Of a DNA stretch of 14,704 bases, positions 7,749-14,434 are shown one piece after another (position 1 is the first letter of the stretch; the number at the start of each line of letters is the position of its first letter). The stretch comes from Hyphomicrobiales bacterium (GTDB lineage: Bacteria; Pseudomonadota; Alphaproteobacteria; Rhizobiales; Devosiaceae). The stretch is from positions 1 through 14,704 of the forward strand of contig JALWTJ010000388.1 in assembly GCA_027082895.1 (NCBI GenBank). Reading direction: 5' to 3'. The position numbers and the translations under genes were made by a program. The notes beneath the pieces were generated by a model. That model was given only the letters and a program-made list of their open reading frames with translations. It made no database searches and was not told the origin of the DNA.

Positions 7749-8995
7749 TTGCCGGACCGTTCCGCCGAACCTTCCCGGCGCACATTGTCCCCCCCGCCAC
7801 GCCCGAAAAGGGTGCGCAGCAGCACGCGAATTTCCAGCGGAATGGTACGCATGGCCAGATAGTCCGCATCCATCCGCGCCAGTTCGGCCGGGTCGCGCAT
7901 GTCCATGCCATTGACCTGAGACCAGCCGGTAATGCCCGGCCGTACATCCAGAACCCCCGCCTGTTGGCGCAACTGGATCAGTTCCTCCTGTACATCCAGG
8001 GACGGACGCGGACCCAGAAGGGACATGTCCCCCACCAGAATGTTCCAGAACTGGGGAAGCTCGTCGATCTTGGTGGCACGCAAGAAGCGGCCTACCGGTG
8101 TCACCGACGCCTGCCCCACCTCATGGGTCGCCGCCACTCTTGTTTCGGCAAACATGGTGCGAAACTTGAAGCAGGTAAACACCCTTCCCTGGCGCCCGAC
8201 CCGCCTCTGGCGCAGGATGCCCGGCCCCCCGGACGTCAGACGGACCGCCAGCCAGACAAGCCCCAGCAACCACCACAACAGGCCCGCCACCACAAGAACG
8301 AACCCCGCATCCACCGCGAAGCGAAACAGAAAATAAACCGGATTGCCAATCTGCCGATCCGAAAGAATCCGTTCGCCCCCCGCGCTTCGGGCAGCCACCA
8401 GCGCATCGGCCAGCTTCGCCACGTCCAGCATCGGACGAAACGCCCCGGCAAGACGAAACGGTACGGGGCGCATCCATGCCGGAAGATGCACCAGCGGTTT
8501 CAGGCGCCCGGCAAGGCAAAGCCCCCCGTCAGTGCGTCCATAAACGGCCGGCAGGCGAAAGGTGACCACGTTCAACCCGTCAAGCGCGGCAAGGGCCCGC
8601 TCCCCCTCCCGCTTGGAGCGGGCATAATGGCTGCGGCTGCCTGCCCCCTGAACGTCCGGGACAAGGGCATGCAAACTGGTCAGGTTGACGAAAGTTGTCA
8701 CCCCTGCCCGCCGTGCCATTTGGGCAGTCTGCAGCAGAAAATCCACGTTGACCGATGTAAAATCGTCAAGGGAACCGGCACGGTCATTGTTCCGCACGGC
8801 CAGATGCACCAGCATGTCGCATCCCTTCAGGGCCGCTTCCAATGCACCATGATCCACGCATTCATGACCGGGAAAAAGGGAGTGCAGGCGCGCAACATCG
8901 CGCCCCGCCAACACCAGATCGGCCCCCCGTTCAGCAAGCAGGGGCACCAGCAGACGACCGACAAACCCTGATGCGCCGGTAACTGCAATCCGCAT
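7745..8995 (-). CDS. Fusion: NAD-dependent epimerase/dehydratase domain + monotopic phosphoglycosyl transferase
   Basis: A 416-residue two-domain protein. Residues 1 to about 220 form a shortened extended-SDR domain: TGASGFVG at 6-13, NLTS at 104-107 and the catalytic pair in YARSK (Tyr124, Lys128). A hydrophobic segment at about 228-252 is the expected re-entrant membrane helix of the sugar transferase, followed by GGPGILRQRRVGRQGRVF, FKFRTM at 276-281, the catalytic Asp-Glu dyad in TKIDELPQ (311-312), SLLGPRP at 325-331 and PGITGW at 353-358. PGTs of this WcaJ/PglC type move a sugar phosphate from UDP-sugar to undecaprenyl phosphate, starting glycan assembly. The SDR domain may prepare that sugar. 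The start is uncertain: ATG 8995 matches the SDR family, ATG 9007 would add four residues, and neither has a strong ribosome site. The TAG stop lies inside the adjoining repeat. Confidence 0.92.
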   Translation of the reverse strand: MRIAVTGASGFVGRLLVPLLAERGADLVLAGRDVARLHSLFPGHECVDHGALEAALKGCDMLVHLAVRNNDRAGSLDDFTSVNVDFLLQTAQMARRAGVTTFVNLTSLHALVPDVQGAGSRSHYARSKREGERALAALDGLNVVTFRLPAVYGRTDGGLCLAGRLKPLVHLPAWMRPVPFRLAGAFRPMLDVAKLADALVAARSAGGERILSDRQIGNPVYFLFRFAVDAGFVLVVAGLLWWLLGLVWLAVRLTSGGPGILRQRRVGRQGRVFTCFKFRTMFAETRVAATHEVGQASVTPVGRFLRATKIDELPQFWNILVGDMSLLGPRPSLDVQEELIQLRQQAGVLDVRPGITGWSQVNGMDMRDPAELARMDADYLAMRTIPLEIRVLLRTLFGRGGGDNVRREGSAERSGN

Positions 8996-9029
8996 GAGTG
9001 AACACATCCATCTGCATCGGCTGGCATCT

Positions 9030-9101
9030 GCCGTCACCCGGAGGGCAGCCGGACGGCCATCTTCCCGGAACCGTGGCCAAATATGCCGGAACATCCGGGA
9101 A
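9030..9101 (-). other. Inverted repeats between tRNA-Lys and the epimerase-PGT gene
   Basis: Two perfect inverted repeats lie in the 108-nt gap: TTCCCGG (9062-9068) with CCGGGAA (9095-9101), and GCCGTC (9030-9035) with GACGGC (9052-9057). Neither is followed by a T-run, so they are not standard intrinsic terminators. They may be processing or leader structures if the tRNA transcript continues into the downstream gene. Confidence 0.35.
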
Positions 9102-9103
9102 AA

Positions 9104-9179
<76 letters not shown>

Positions 9180-9196
9180 CACTTGGGTGGAATGTC

Positions 9197-9225
9197 TCCC
9201 TAGCAAAGCACTTGGCTTGTGTCCA
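9197..9225 (-). promoter_or_regulatory. Probable promoter of tRNA-Lys
   Basis: On the minus strand TGGACA (9220-9225) and TAGGGA (9197-9202) are spaced by exactly 17 bases, with the -10 ending about 17 nt before the mature tRNA 5' end at 9179. The -35 is close to consensus; the -10 is weak. Confidence 0.45.
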
Positions 9226-9280
9226 CCGACTCTTGTAGCGTGATGCAGAAAAATTACCTCCTCGCATGGAAAGAAACCGC

Positions 9281-10099
9281 ATGAGCCTTGAAGCCTTTAC
9301 CGCAGCCATTTCCACATGGACCAGCGAACACACCTATTCCATCGCCGTCGGCCTGATCGCCCTGGCGGTCGGCCTGTGGCTCTCCCGTCTTCTGCCGGCC
9401 CAGTTGCGCAAGATACTGGCCCGCTCCAGCGCCGTAGATGATACGATCGGCCCCGTCCTGTGCCAGTTGGTGCGCTACGGCATCCTGATTGTCACCGCCA
9501 TCATCGTTCTGTCCCAGTTCGGGGTGGCCACCACCTCCATCCTGGCGGTGCTGGGCGCAGCGGGCCTGGCCATTGCCCTTGCTCTGCAGGGCACCCTGTC
9601 CAACATCGCCGCCGGCGTGATGCTGATCTGGCTGCGCCCCTTTTCCACCGGCGAATATATCTCGTGCAGCGCCGCCGAAGGAACGGTGGATGAAATCGGG
9701 CTGTTTGCCACCAAGCTGCACCAGGCGGACGGACTCTACCTGTTCGTGCCCAATTCACGCCTGTGGAACACCTCGATCCTGAACTATTCACGCCGCCCGG
9801 ACCGGCGCATCGATCTCAGGGTAGGCATCGCCTATGAGGCGGATCTGGCCAAGGCACGAAAGACCCTTCTCACCCTGGCCGCCCGCGACGCCCGCGTTCT
9901 GGCCTCCCCAGCCCCAAGCGTGCATGTGGAAGAGCTGGCAGACAGTGCCGTCATCCTGTCCTTCCGCTGCTGGACCCCCACCGGCATCAACTGGGACACC
10001 AAGATCGACCTGCGCGAGGACGTCAAGCTGGCCCTGGACAAGGCCGGAATCGAAATTCCCTACAACAAGCTGGACGTGAGCGTGACCCGGACGGGCTGA
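9281..10099 (+). CDS. mscS: Small-conductance mechanosensitive channel (MscS family)
   Basis: A 272-residue inner-membrane channel that opens on membrane tension to release solutes during osmotic downshock. Hydrophobic helices are at about residues 19-38 and 61-78. The pore helix is unmistakable: SILAVLGAAGLAIALALQG at 86-104, with its Ala/Gly packing pattern, then TLSNIAAGVMLIWLRPF. The beta domain follows (GEYISCSAAEGTVDEIGLFATKL, FVPNSRLWNTSILNYSRRPDRR) and then the alpha/beta vestibule domain to LDKAGIEIPYNKLDVSV. Length is close to E. coli MscS (286). ATG 9281 is preferred over ATG 9266 because GGAAAG lies 7 nt before it, while the upstream ATG has no ribosome site. It stands alone, divergent from tRNA-Lys and converging on the metal ATPase 57 nt away with no clear terminator between. 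Confidence 0.94.
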   Translation: MSLEAFTAAISTWTSEHTYSIAVGLIALAVGLWLSRLLPAQLRKILARSSAVDDTIGPVLCQLVRYGILIVTAIIVLSQFGVATTSILAVLGAAGLAIALALQGTLSNIAAGVMLIWLRPFSTGEYISCSAAEGTVDEIGLFATKLHQADGLYLFVPNSRLWNTSILNYSRRPDRRIDLRVGIAYEADLAKARKTLLTLAARDARVLASPAPSVHVEELADSAVILSFRCWTPTGINWDTKIDLREDVKLALDKAGIEIPYNKLDVSVTRTG

Positions 10100-10156
10100 A
10101 TCGCCACGCTGGCCCACTCCTCCGTTGCGTCCCCTGCCTGCGTCCGGACAAGCCCC

Positions 10157-12256
10157 CTACCGGTCCAGCCGGTAACCGAGCAGGCGCAGCGCATTGATCG
10201 TCACCAGCACCGTGGCCCCCGTATCGGCCAGAATGGCCATCCAGAGGGACGTCATGCCCAGAATGGTCGTGATCAGAAAAATCGCCTTCAGCCCCAGGGC
10301 CAGCGAAATGTTCTGATAGATATTGCCCATGGTCGCCCGGGACAGCCCGACAAGCGCGGGAACATCTCCAACCCTTTCGTGCAGCAGGGCCGCGTCCGCC
10401 GTTTCAAGGGCAACATCCGTCCCCCCGCCCATGGCAATGCCCACATCGGCACTGGCAAGCGCGGGTGCATCATTGATCCCGTCCCCCACCATGGCAATGC
10501 TGCCATTTTCCTTCAGCCGCGCAATTTCGGCAAGCTTGTCCTCGGGCAACAGTTCTGCCTTGACATCAATGCCCAGCTGGCGCGCAAGAGCCGCGCCGGT
10601 GCGCCGGTTGTCCCCCGTCAACATGATGGCGGAAACGTCCAGCGTCCTCAGCCGGTCCATGGCCTCCTTTGCCCCTTCACGCAATTCATCCCGAAAGGCG
10701 ATTGCCCCCAGTACCGCACCATCGGCAACCACCACGGCAACCGTCTTCCCCTCATCTTCAAGGGTGCGAATCCGCTCGGAAAAGTCGCTTTCAAGGCTGG
10801 AAATCTCCTGGGCATAACGGGGCGATGCCACCACGACGTCCTGCCCCTGCACCATCGCCCGCACACCGCGCCCGTTCAGGCTGCCCGAACCTTGCGCCTC
10901 AGGCAGGTCGATGTTCCGTTTTTCTGCCTCCTCTGTCACCGCAAGGGCCAGCGGATGGGACGACCCCGCTTCCACCGCCCCGGCAAGAGCCAGAAGCCGT
11001 TCCGCGGAAACGGACGCCCCCACGATGTCGGTAACCTGAGGCGTTCCCCGCGTCAGGGTTCCGGTCTTGTCAAAGGCAACCTGTCGCACCCGGCCAATGG
11101 CTTCAAGCACCACGCCGCCCTTCATCAACAGCCCATGCCGGGCCCCCGCCGAAATGCCCGACGTGATAGCGGCCGGTGTCGACAGAACCAGCGCACACGG
11201 GCACCCGATAAGAAGGATGGCCAACCCCTTGTAGATCCACGGGATCAGGGGAGCACCAACCGCCAGTGGCGGAACAAAGGCAATAAGGGCCGACACCACG
11301 ATGACACCGGGCGTATAATAGCGACTGAACCGGTCGATGAACCGGGCCGTGGGCGCCTTGCTCGCTTCCGCATCCTCGACCATGGTCAGAATGCGGGCAA
11401 TCATGTTGTCGTTTGCATCCCGTTCCACTTCCAGCCGCAAGAGAGTGTCACTGTTGATGGAACCGGCAAAAACGGCATCGCCCACCCGTTTGCGTTTCGG
11501 CATCGATTCACCGGTTACCGCCGATTCATCGATGGCCCCCTCGCCGGCAATGATCCGGCTATCGGCCGGCACGCGGCCACCGGGGCGCACCTCGATAATG
11601 TCCCCTACCCCAAGATCTTGTGCTGCAATCTCCCGCACACCCGAACCGGTAACGAGAAAAGCGGTCTTGGGTACCAGGTCCGCCAGCGCCCGCACCGATT
11701 TGCGCGCCTTGGCCGCAGCAATCAGTTCCAGCAGTTCGCCAACCAGAAACAGGAACACGACCACCGCCGCTTCAGCCGCCTGATCAATGATAACCGCCCC
11801 CACCACGGCAATGGTGACCAGGGTTTCAATGGAAAAGGGCTGCCCGGCCAAAGCCCCCATGACCGCCTTGCGCGCCAGCGGGAAAAGAGCCACCAGCGCC
11901 GCCAGCGAAAATGCCGGATAGGCATATCCAGGCGCCAGGTAAGCCACCAGCGCCGCAATGATCAGCAGCGCCCCGGCCCCCAGCACCAGCCGCCCCTTTG
12001 CCGTCTGCCACCAGGCCGGAGCCGGCCCCTCGATCTGCCCCTGGGTCTGATTGACCTTGTATCCAAGCCGCTCGATGGCCTGCACCACCGGCTTGCTGTC
12101 CGCCGAATCCCCTTCCAGCTCGAACTTCAGCTTCTGGCTGGTATAATTCAAACTGACATTGCTGACCCCGGGAATCCCGCAAACGGCCCCCTCGATCTTT
12201 GCCGAGCAACTCGGGCAATCCATTCCATCAATTGTCAGCGTCTTCATGGTCGGCAT
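10157..12256 (-). CDS. zntA: Heavy-metal exporting P1B-type ATPase (Zn/Cd/Pb, ZntA/CadA-like)
   Basis: A 699-residue metal pump. An N-terminal heavy-metal-associated domain has GMDCPSC at residues 11-17 (metal-binding Cys14, Cys17). The actuator TGES is at 248-251, the membrane metal site CPC at 352-354, the phosphorylated Asp in DKTGT at 396-400, the SHPLA motif of the nucleotide domain at about 433-437 and GDGINDAPAL at 591-600. In the last helices, LADTGATVLVTINALRL supplies Asp678, which corresponds to the aspartate that with CPC defines the Zn2+/Cd2+/Pb2+ class rather than the Cu+ class. ATG 12256 is used, with GGAAAAG just upstream. The frame is open to 12346, but the metal-regulated promoter lies inside that extension, so the longer form cannot be made from it. 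ATG 12247 is an alternative. Confidence 0.95.
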   Translation of the reverse strand: MPTMKTLTIDGMDCPSCSAKIEGAVCGIPGVSNVSLNYTSQKLKFELEGDSADSKPVVQAIERLGYKVNQTQGQIEGPAPAWWQTAKGRLVLGAGALLIIAALVAYLAPGYAYPAFSLAALVALFPLARKAVMGALAGQPFSIETLVTIAVVGAVIIDQAAEAAVVVFLFLVGELLELIAAAKARKSVRALADLVPKTAFLVTGSGVREIAAQDLGVGDIIEVRPGGRVPADSRIIAGEGAIDESAVTGESMPKRKRVGDAVFAGSINSDTLLRLEVERDANDNMIARILTMVEDAEASKAPTARFIDRFSRYYTPGVIVVSALIAFVPPLAVGAPLIPWIYKGLAILLIGCPCALVLSTPAAITSGISAGARHGLLMKGGVVLEAIGRVRQVAFDKTGTLTRGTPQVTDIVGASVSAERLLALAGAVEAGSSHPLALAVTEEAEKRNIDLPEAQGSGSLNGRGVRAMVQGQDVVVASPRYAQEISSLESDFSERIRTLEDEGKTVAVVVADGAVLGAIAFRDELREGAKEAMDRLRTLDVSAIMLTGDNRRTGAALARQLGIDVKAELLPEDKLAEIARLKENGSIAMVGDGINDAPALASADVGIAMGGGTDVALETADAALLHERVGDVPALVGLSRATMGNIYQNISLALGLKAIFLITTILGMTSLWMAILADTGATVLVTINALRLLGYRLDR

Positions 12257-12302
12257 GGCACTTTTCCACTCATATGGATGTTTTATGGGCGTCTCGGCAA
12301 CC

Positions 12303-12333
12303 TGTATAGAACCTCCAGTCACTATAGCTTCAA
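12303..12333 (-). promoter_or_regulatory. MerR-family-type metal-responsive promoter/operator of the P1B ATPase gene
   Basis: On the minus strand a -35 TTGAAG (12328-12333) and a -10 TATACA (12303-12308) are separated by 19 bases, two more than sigma70 normally uses, as in promoters untwisted by MerR, ZntR, CueR or CadR regulators. The spacer carries an imperfect dyad centred on 12320: AAGCTATAGT, one central base, ACTGGAGGTT, in which 7 of 10 pairs match. The CTATAGT-type half-site resembles known CadR/PbrR/ZntR operators. Transcription would start near 12296, giving a 40-nt leader to ATG 12256. No MerR-type gene is in the window. Confidence 0.82.
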
Positions 12334-12442
12334 GCAAAAAATGCACACTGCGCGCAGGTCCGAAAACAGCGCCCCTGCCCGCCCACGAACACGCGCCCCG
12401 GCATTGAAGCCCCGGCCGTCCCGTTCGGTTTTATCCGACACG

Positions 12443-12473
12443 AAAAAAGGCCCGCCGCAAATGGACAGGCCTT
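12443..12473 (-). terminator. Intrinsic terminator of leuA
   Basis: On the minus strand AAGGCCTGTC (12473-12464), a 7-base loop CATTTGC and GGCGGGCCTT (12456-12447) form a 10-bp stem with two G-T pairs, followed directly by more T residues (six T in total at the 3' side). It begins 36 nt after the leuA stop and isolates leuA from the metal ATPase promoter downstream. Confidence 0.88.
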
Positions 12474-12508
12474 CCGGGTTCAACGGGAAATATGGTTGAG
12501 TTTCGCCC

Positions 12509-14101
12509 TCAGACGCTCTGGCTCGCAAGTGCCCCCTGCGCCGCCGCCCCGCGATCCACCAGCAACCGGTTATAGGCACTCAGATAGGCCCGGGCCGTCG
12601 CCACCAACGTATCCGGCTCCGTGGCCCGGCCCGAAACGATGCGATCGTTCATTTCCAGCCGCACATGGGCATTTGCCTGCGCGTCCGTACCCCCCGTGAC
12701 CGCATCCACGCCATAAAGAACCAGCCGCGGCTGCGCCCCCACGGCCGACTTGATGGCCCTGAAAATGGCATCGACGGAACCGGATCCCTCCTCGATCACC
12801 GAAACCTCATCGCCCTCCACATCCAGCTTGACATAGCAGCGATGTTCGCCCCCGGTCTTGGAAATGACTTCCAGTTCCACCAGCTTGATCCGGTCCCCGG
12901 CCGAGCCGATTTCATCATCCACCAGCGCAATGATGTCCTCGTCATAAACATTCTTCTTGCGGTCGGCCAGATCCTTGAAACGGGCAAACGCTTCCTGAAA
13001 CTGGTTGTCCCCCAATTCGTAACCAAAATCCTTCAGCTTTTCCTTGAACGCATGGCGTCCCGAATGCTTGCCCATCACCAGCGAGGTGGATTTCAACCCC
13101 ACGCTTTCCGGGGTCATGATCTCGTAGGTTTCCGCATGTTTCAGCACCCCGTCCTGATGAATGCCACTCTCATGGGCAAAGGCATTCTTGCCCACGATCG
13201 CCTTGTTGTACTGCACCGGGAAATTGGCCGCCGCCGAAACGATCTTGGACACTTTCGTCAGATGGGTGGTCTCGATTCCCGTGCGATAGGGCAGAACGTC
13301 AGAGCGGGTGCGAATGCTCATCACCATTTCTTCCAGCGCCGCATTGCCGGCCCTCTCCCCGACCCCGTTGATGGTACACTCCACCTGTCGCGCGCCCCCG
13401 CGCACCCCGGCCAGGGAGTTGGCCACGGCCAATCCCAGATCATTGTGGCAATGGGTGGAAAATATCACCTTGTCGCTGTCCGGCACCATCTCGATCAGAT
13501 CCTTGAACAGCTGGCAGTAGTCCTCCGGCGTCGAATAGCCCACCGTATCCGGAATGTTGATGGTGGTGGCCCCGGCCCGGATCGCCGCTTCGGTACACCG
13601 GGCCAGATAATCCAGCGGCGTACGGGTCGCATCCATGGCGCTCCATTCCACATCGTCGATCAGGTTGCGGGCCTGGGTAACCGTCTGCGTCACGATTTCC
13701 AGCACCTCCTCCTGGCTTTTCTTCATCTGGTGCGCCAGATGGATCGGCGAAGTGGAAACGAAGGTGTGGATTCGCCCGCGCCCGGCGTGCCGCACCGCCT
13801 CCCCGGCCCGGTCGATATCCGCTGGAATGGCCCGCGCCAGACCGGCAATGACCGAGTTTTTCGACCGTTTCGCAATTTCTGAAACCGCCTCGAAATCCCC
13901 GTTGGAAGCAATGGGAAAGCCCGCCTCGATGATATCGACGCCCATTTCGTCCAGCAATTCGGCAATCTGGAGTTTTTCCTCCAGCGTCATGGTGGCGCCG
14001 GGGGCCTGCTCCCCGTCCCTCAGGGTGGTGTCAAAAATGTAGATGCGATCATGGTCTGCCGCCTGTGCACCCGAAACGTTGGTAGTGGTATTCTTGCTCA
14101 T
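12509..14101 (-). CDS. leuA: 2-isopropylmalate synthase
   Basis: Catalyses condensation of acetyl-CoA with 2-oxoisovalerate to 2-isopropylmalate, the committed step of leucine synthesis. The 530-residue protein has the HMGL-like TIM barrel: FDTTLRDGEQAPGA at residues 23-36 (metal/catalytic Arg28, Asp29), STSPIHLAHQMKKS at 116-129, the metal-binding HCHNDLG at 217-223 and NGVGERAGNAALEE at 245-258. The linker subdomain has HESGIHQDGV at 310-319. The C-terminal leucine-binding regulatory domain spans about 395-515, including LYGVDAVTGGTDAQA, so feedback inhibition by leucine is expected. The length fits the 510-530-residue proteobacterial type. The ATG at 14101 follows GGGA by 8 nt. The long upstream leader with a leucine-rich peptide points to attenuation control, and a strong terminator ends the unit, so leuA seems to be transcribed alone. 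Confidence 0.97.
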   Translation of the reverse strand: MSKNTTTNVSGAQAADHDRIYIFDTTLRDGEQAPGATMTLEEKLQIAELLDEMGVDIIEAGFPIASNGDFEAVSEIAKRSKNSVIAGLARAIPADIDRAGEAVRHAGRGRIHTFVSTSPIHLAHQMKKSQEEVLEIVTQTVTQARNLIDDVEWSAMDATRTPLDYLARCTEAAIRAGATTINIPDTVGYSTPEDYCQLFKDLIEMVPDSDKVIFSTHCHNDLGLAVANSLAGVRGGARQVECTINGVGERAGNAALEEMVMSIRTRSDVLPYRTGIETTHLTKVSKIVSAAANFPVQYNKAIVGKNAFAHESGIHQDGVLKHAETYEIMTPESVGLKSTSLVMGKHSGRHAFKEKLKDFGYELGDNQFQEAFARFKDLADRKKNVYDEDIIALVDDEIGSAGDRIKLVELEVISKTGGEHRCYVKLDVEGDEVSVIEEGSGSVDAIFRAIKSAVGAQPRLVLYGVDAVTGGTDAQANAHVRLEMNDRIVSGRATEPDTLVATARAYLSAYNRLLVDRGAAAQGALASQSV

Positions 14102-14126
14102 GTTTGTGGTCCCGTCCTGTTCACCT

Positions 14127-14158
14127 GCATCCCGGTCAGGTTGCGACCACGGGCATGC
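14127..14158 (-). promoter_or_regulatory. Second leader hairpin directly upstream of the leuA ribosome-binding site
   Basis: On the minus strand GCAT/ATGC, CCC/GGG and GGTC/GACC pair in order with a 7-base loop and small bulges (G and GT), about 11 bp in all. It ends within a few bases of the AGGACGGGA ribosome-site region. GTGGTC in its 5' arm can instead pair with GACCAC at 14108-14113, beside the ribosome site. It could be the 3:4 structure of an attenuator or a translational switch; no T-run follows. Confidence 0.5.
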
Positions 14159-14191
14159 ACGCGACTGATTGAATGAAATGGAAGATGTTCA

Positions 14192-14236
14192 CCTCTGAAT
14201 ACCCGCCCGCTGCAACAGGCTGCCGGAATTCAGAGG
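14192..14236 (-). promoter_or_regulatory. Attenuator hairpin overlapping the end of the leucine leader peptide
   Basis: CCTCTGAAT (14236-14228, in RNA order) pairs perfectly over 9 bp with ATTCAGAGG (14200-14192); inside, GCCTG and CGGGC can pair as well. The 5' arm includes the last Leu codon and the TGA of the leader peptide, so a ribosome stalled on the Leu codons would block it. The bases after the 3' arm are only moderately T-rich (CATCTTCCATTTCATTC), so whether this is the terminator or the 1:2 pairing is unsettled. Confidence 0.65.
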
Positions 14237-14340
14237 CAGATAAGGAGGAGGCTGCTAAGCGGCAGGGGCCGGGCACGAGCAAGGACAGTGCCTGCATCGT
14301 TCAGCAAATTTCTGTCATGGGGCATGTTGCCAACGGACAT
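14230..14340 (-). CDS. Leucine-rich leader peptide of leuA (attenuation leader)
   Basis: A 36-codon frame, ATG 14340 to TGA at 14230-14232, with GGGA 5 nt before the start; an in-frame ATG at 14325 would give 31 codons. Nine of 36 residues are leucine, and the end reads SSLLLICL, with codons CTC CTC CTT ATC TGC CTC before the stop. Ile next to Leu suits general branched-chain sensing. The Leu run sits immediately before, and the stop inside, the attenuator hairpin, the arrangement known for amino-acid leader peptides. It begins 239 nt upstream of leuA on the same strand. The peptide has no expected function of its own; its translation speed is the signal. Codon content and position support it, but conservation was not tested. 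Confidence 0.8.
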   Translation of the reverse strand: MSVGNMPHDRNLLNDAGTVLARARPLPLSSLLLICL

Positions 14341-14366
14341 CTTGTTCCCAACCCGGATATCAGTAC

Positions 14367-14390
14367 GCGTCAAGACGTATTGCCTGACGC
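14367..14390 (-). promoter_or_regulatory. 24-bp palindrome in the leuA 5' region
   Basis: Perfect 6-base arms GCGTCA (14390-14385) and TGACGC (14372-14367) flank a 12-base centre with partial extra symmetry. It lies between the predicted transcription start and the leader peptide. It may be a protein-binding site or an early RNA hairpin; function unknown. Confidence 0.4.
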
Positions 14391-14405
14391 CAAGTCTGTG
14401 CCACT

Positions 14406-14434
14406 ATCATTAACAAATTATTTCACCGGGGCAA
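14406..14434 (-). promoter_or_regulatory. Candidate leuA promoter
   Basis: On the minus strand TTGCCC (14429-14434) and AATGAT (14406-14411) are 17 bases apart, each matching four of six consensus bases. The -35 overlaps the last codons of the Nudix gene. Transcription would start near 14399, about 60 nt before the leader peptide. Found by eye only. Confidence 0.4.

Noticed and set aside
7151..8971. Long plus-strand open frame of about 600 codons crossing two genes and the repeat
   Set aside because: It is a frame shadow of the GT4 gene and antisense to the epimerase-PGT gene, with no family motif and biased composition.
10100..10156. Terminator between the convergent mscS and metal ATPase genes
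   Set aside because: Only short GC-rich repeats (CCGGT/ACCGG type) are present, with no stable stem followed by a T-run.
10379..12499. Long plus-strand open frame of about 700 codons
   Set aside because: It lies wholly antisense to the P-type ATPase, is rich in Arg, His, Pro and Gln, and has no recognisable motif; it follows from high GC codon bias.
12665..13882. Plus-strand open frame of about 400 codons opposite leuA
   Set aside because: Antisense shadow of a universally conserved enzyme; no motif.
14281..14298. Alternative leader peptide frame starting ATG CAG GCA CTG
   Set aside because: It has fewer clustered Leu codons at its end and no ribosome site; the frame from 14340 places a Leu run right before the hairpin.
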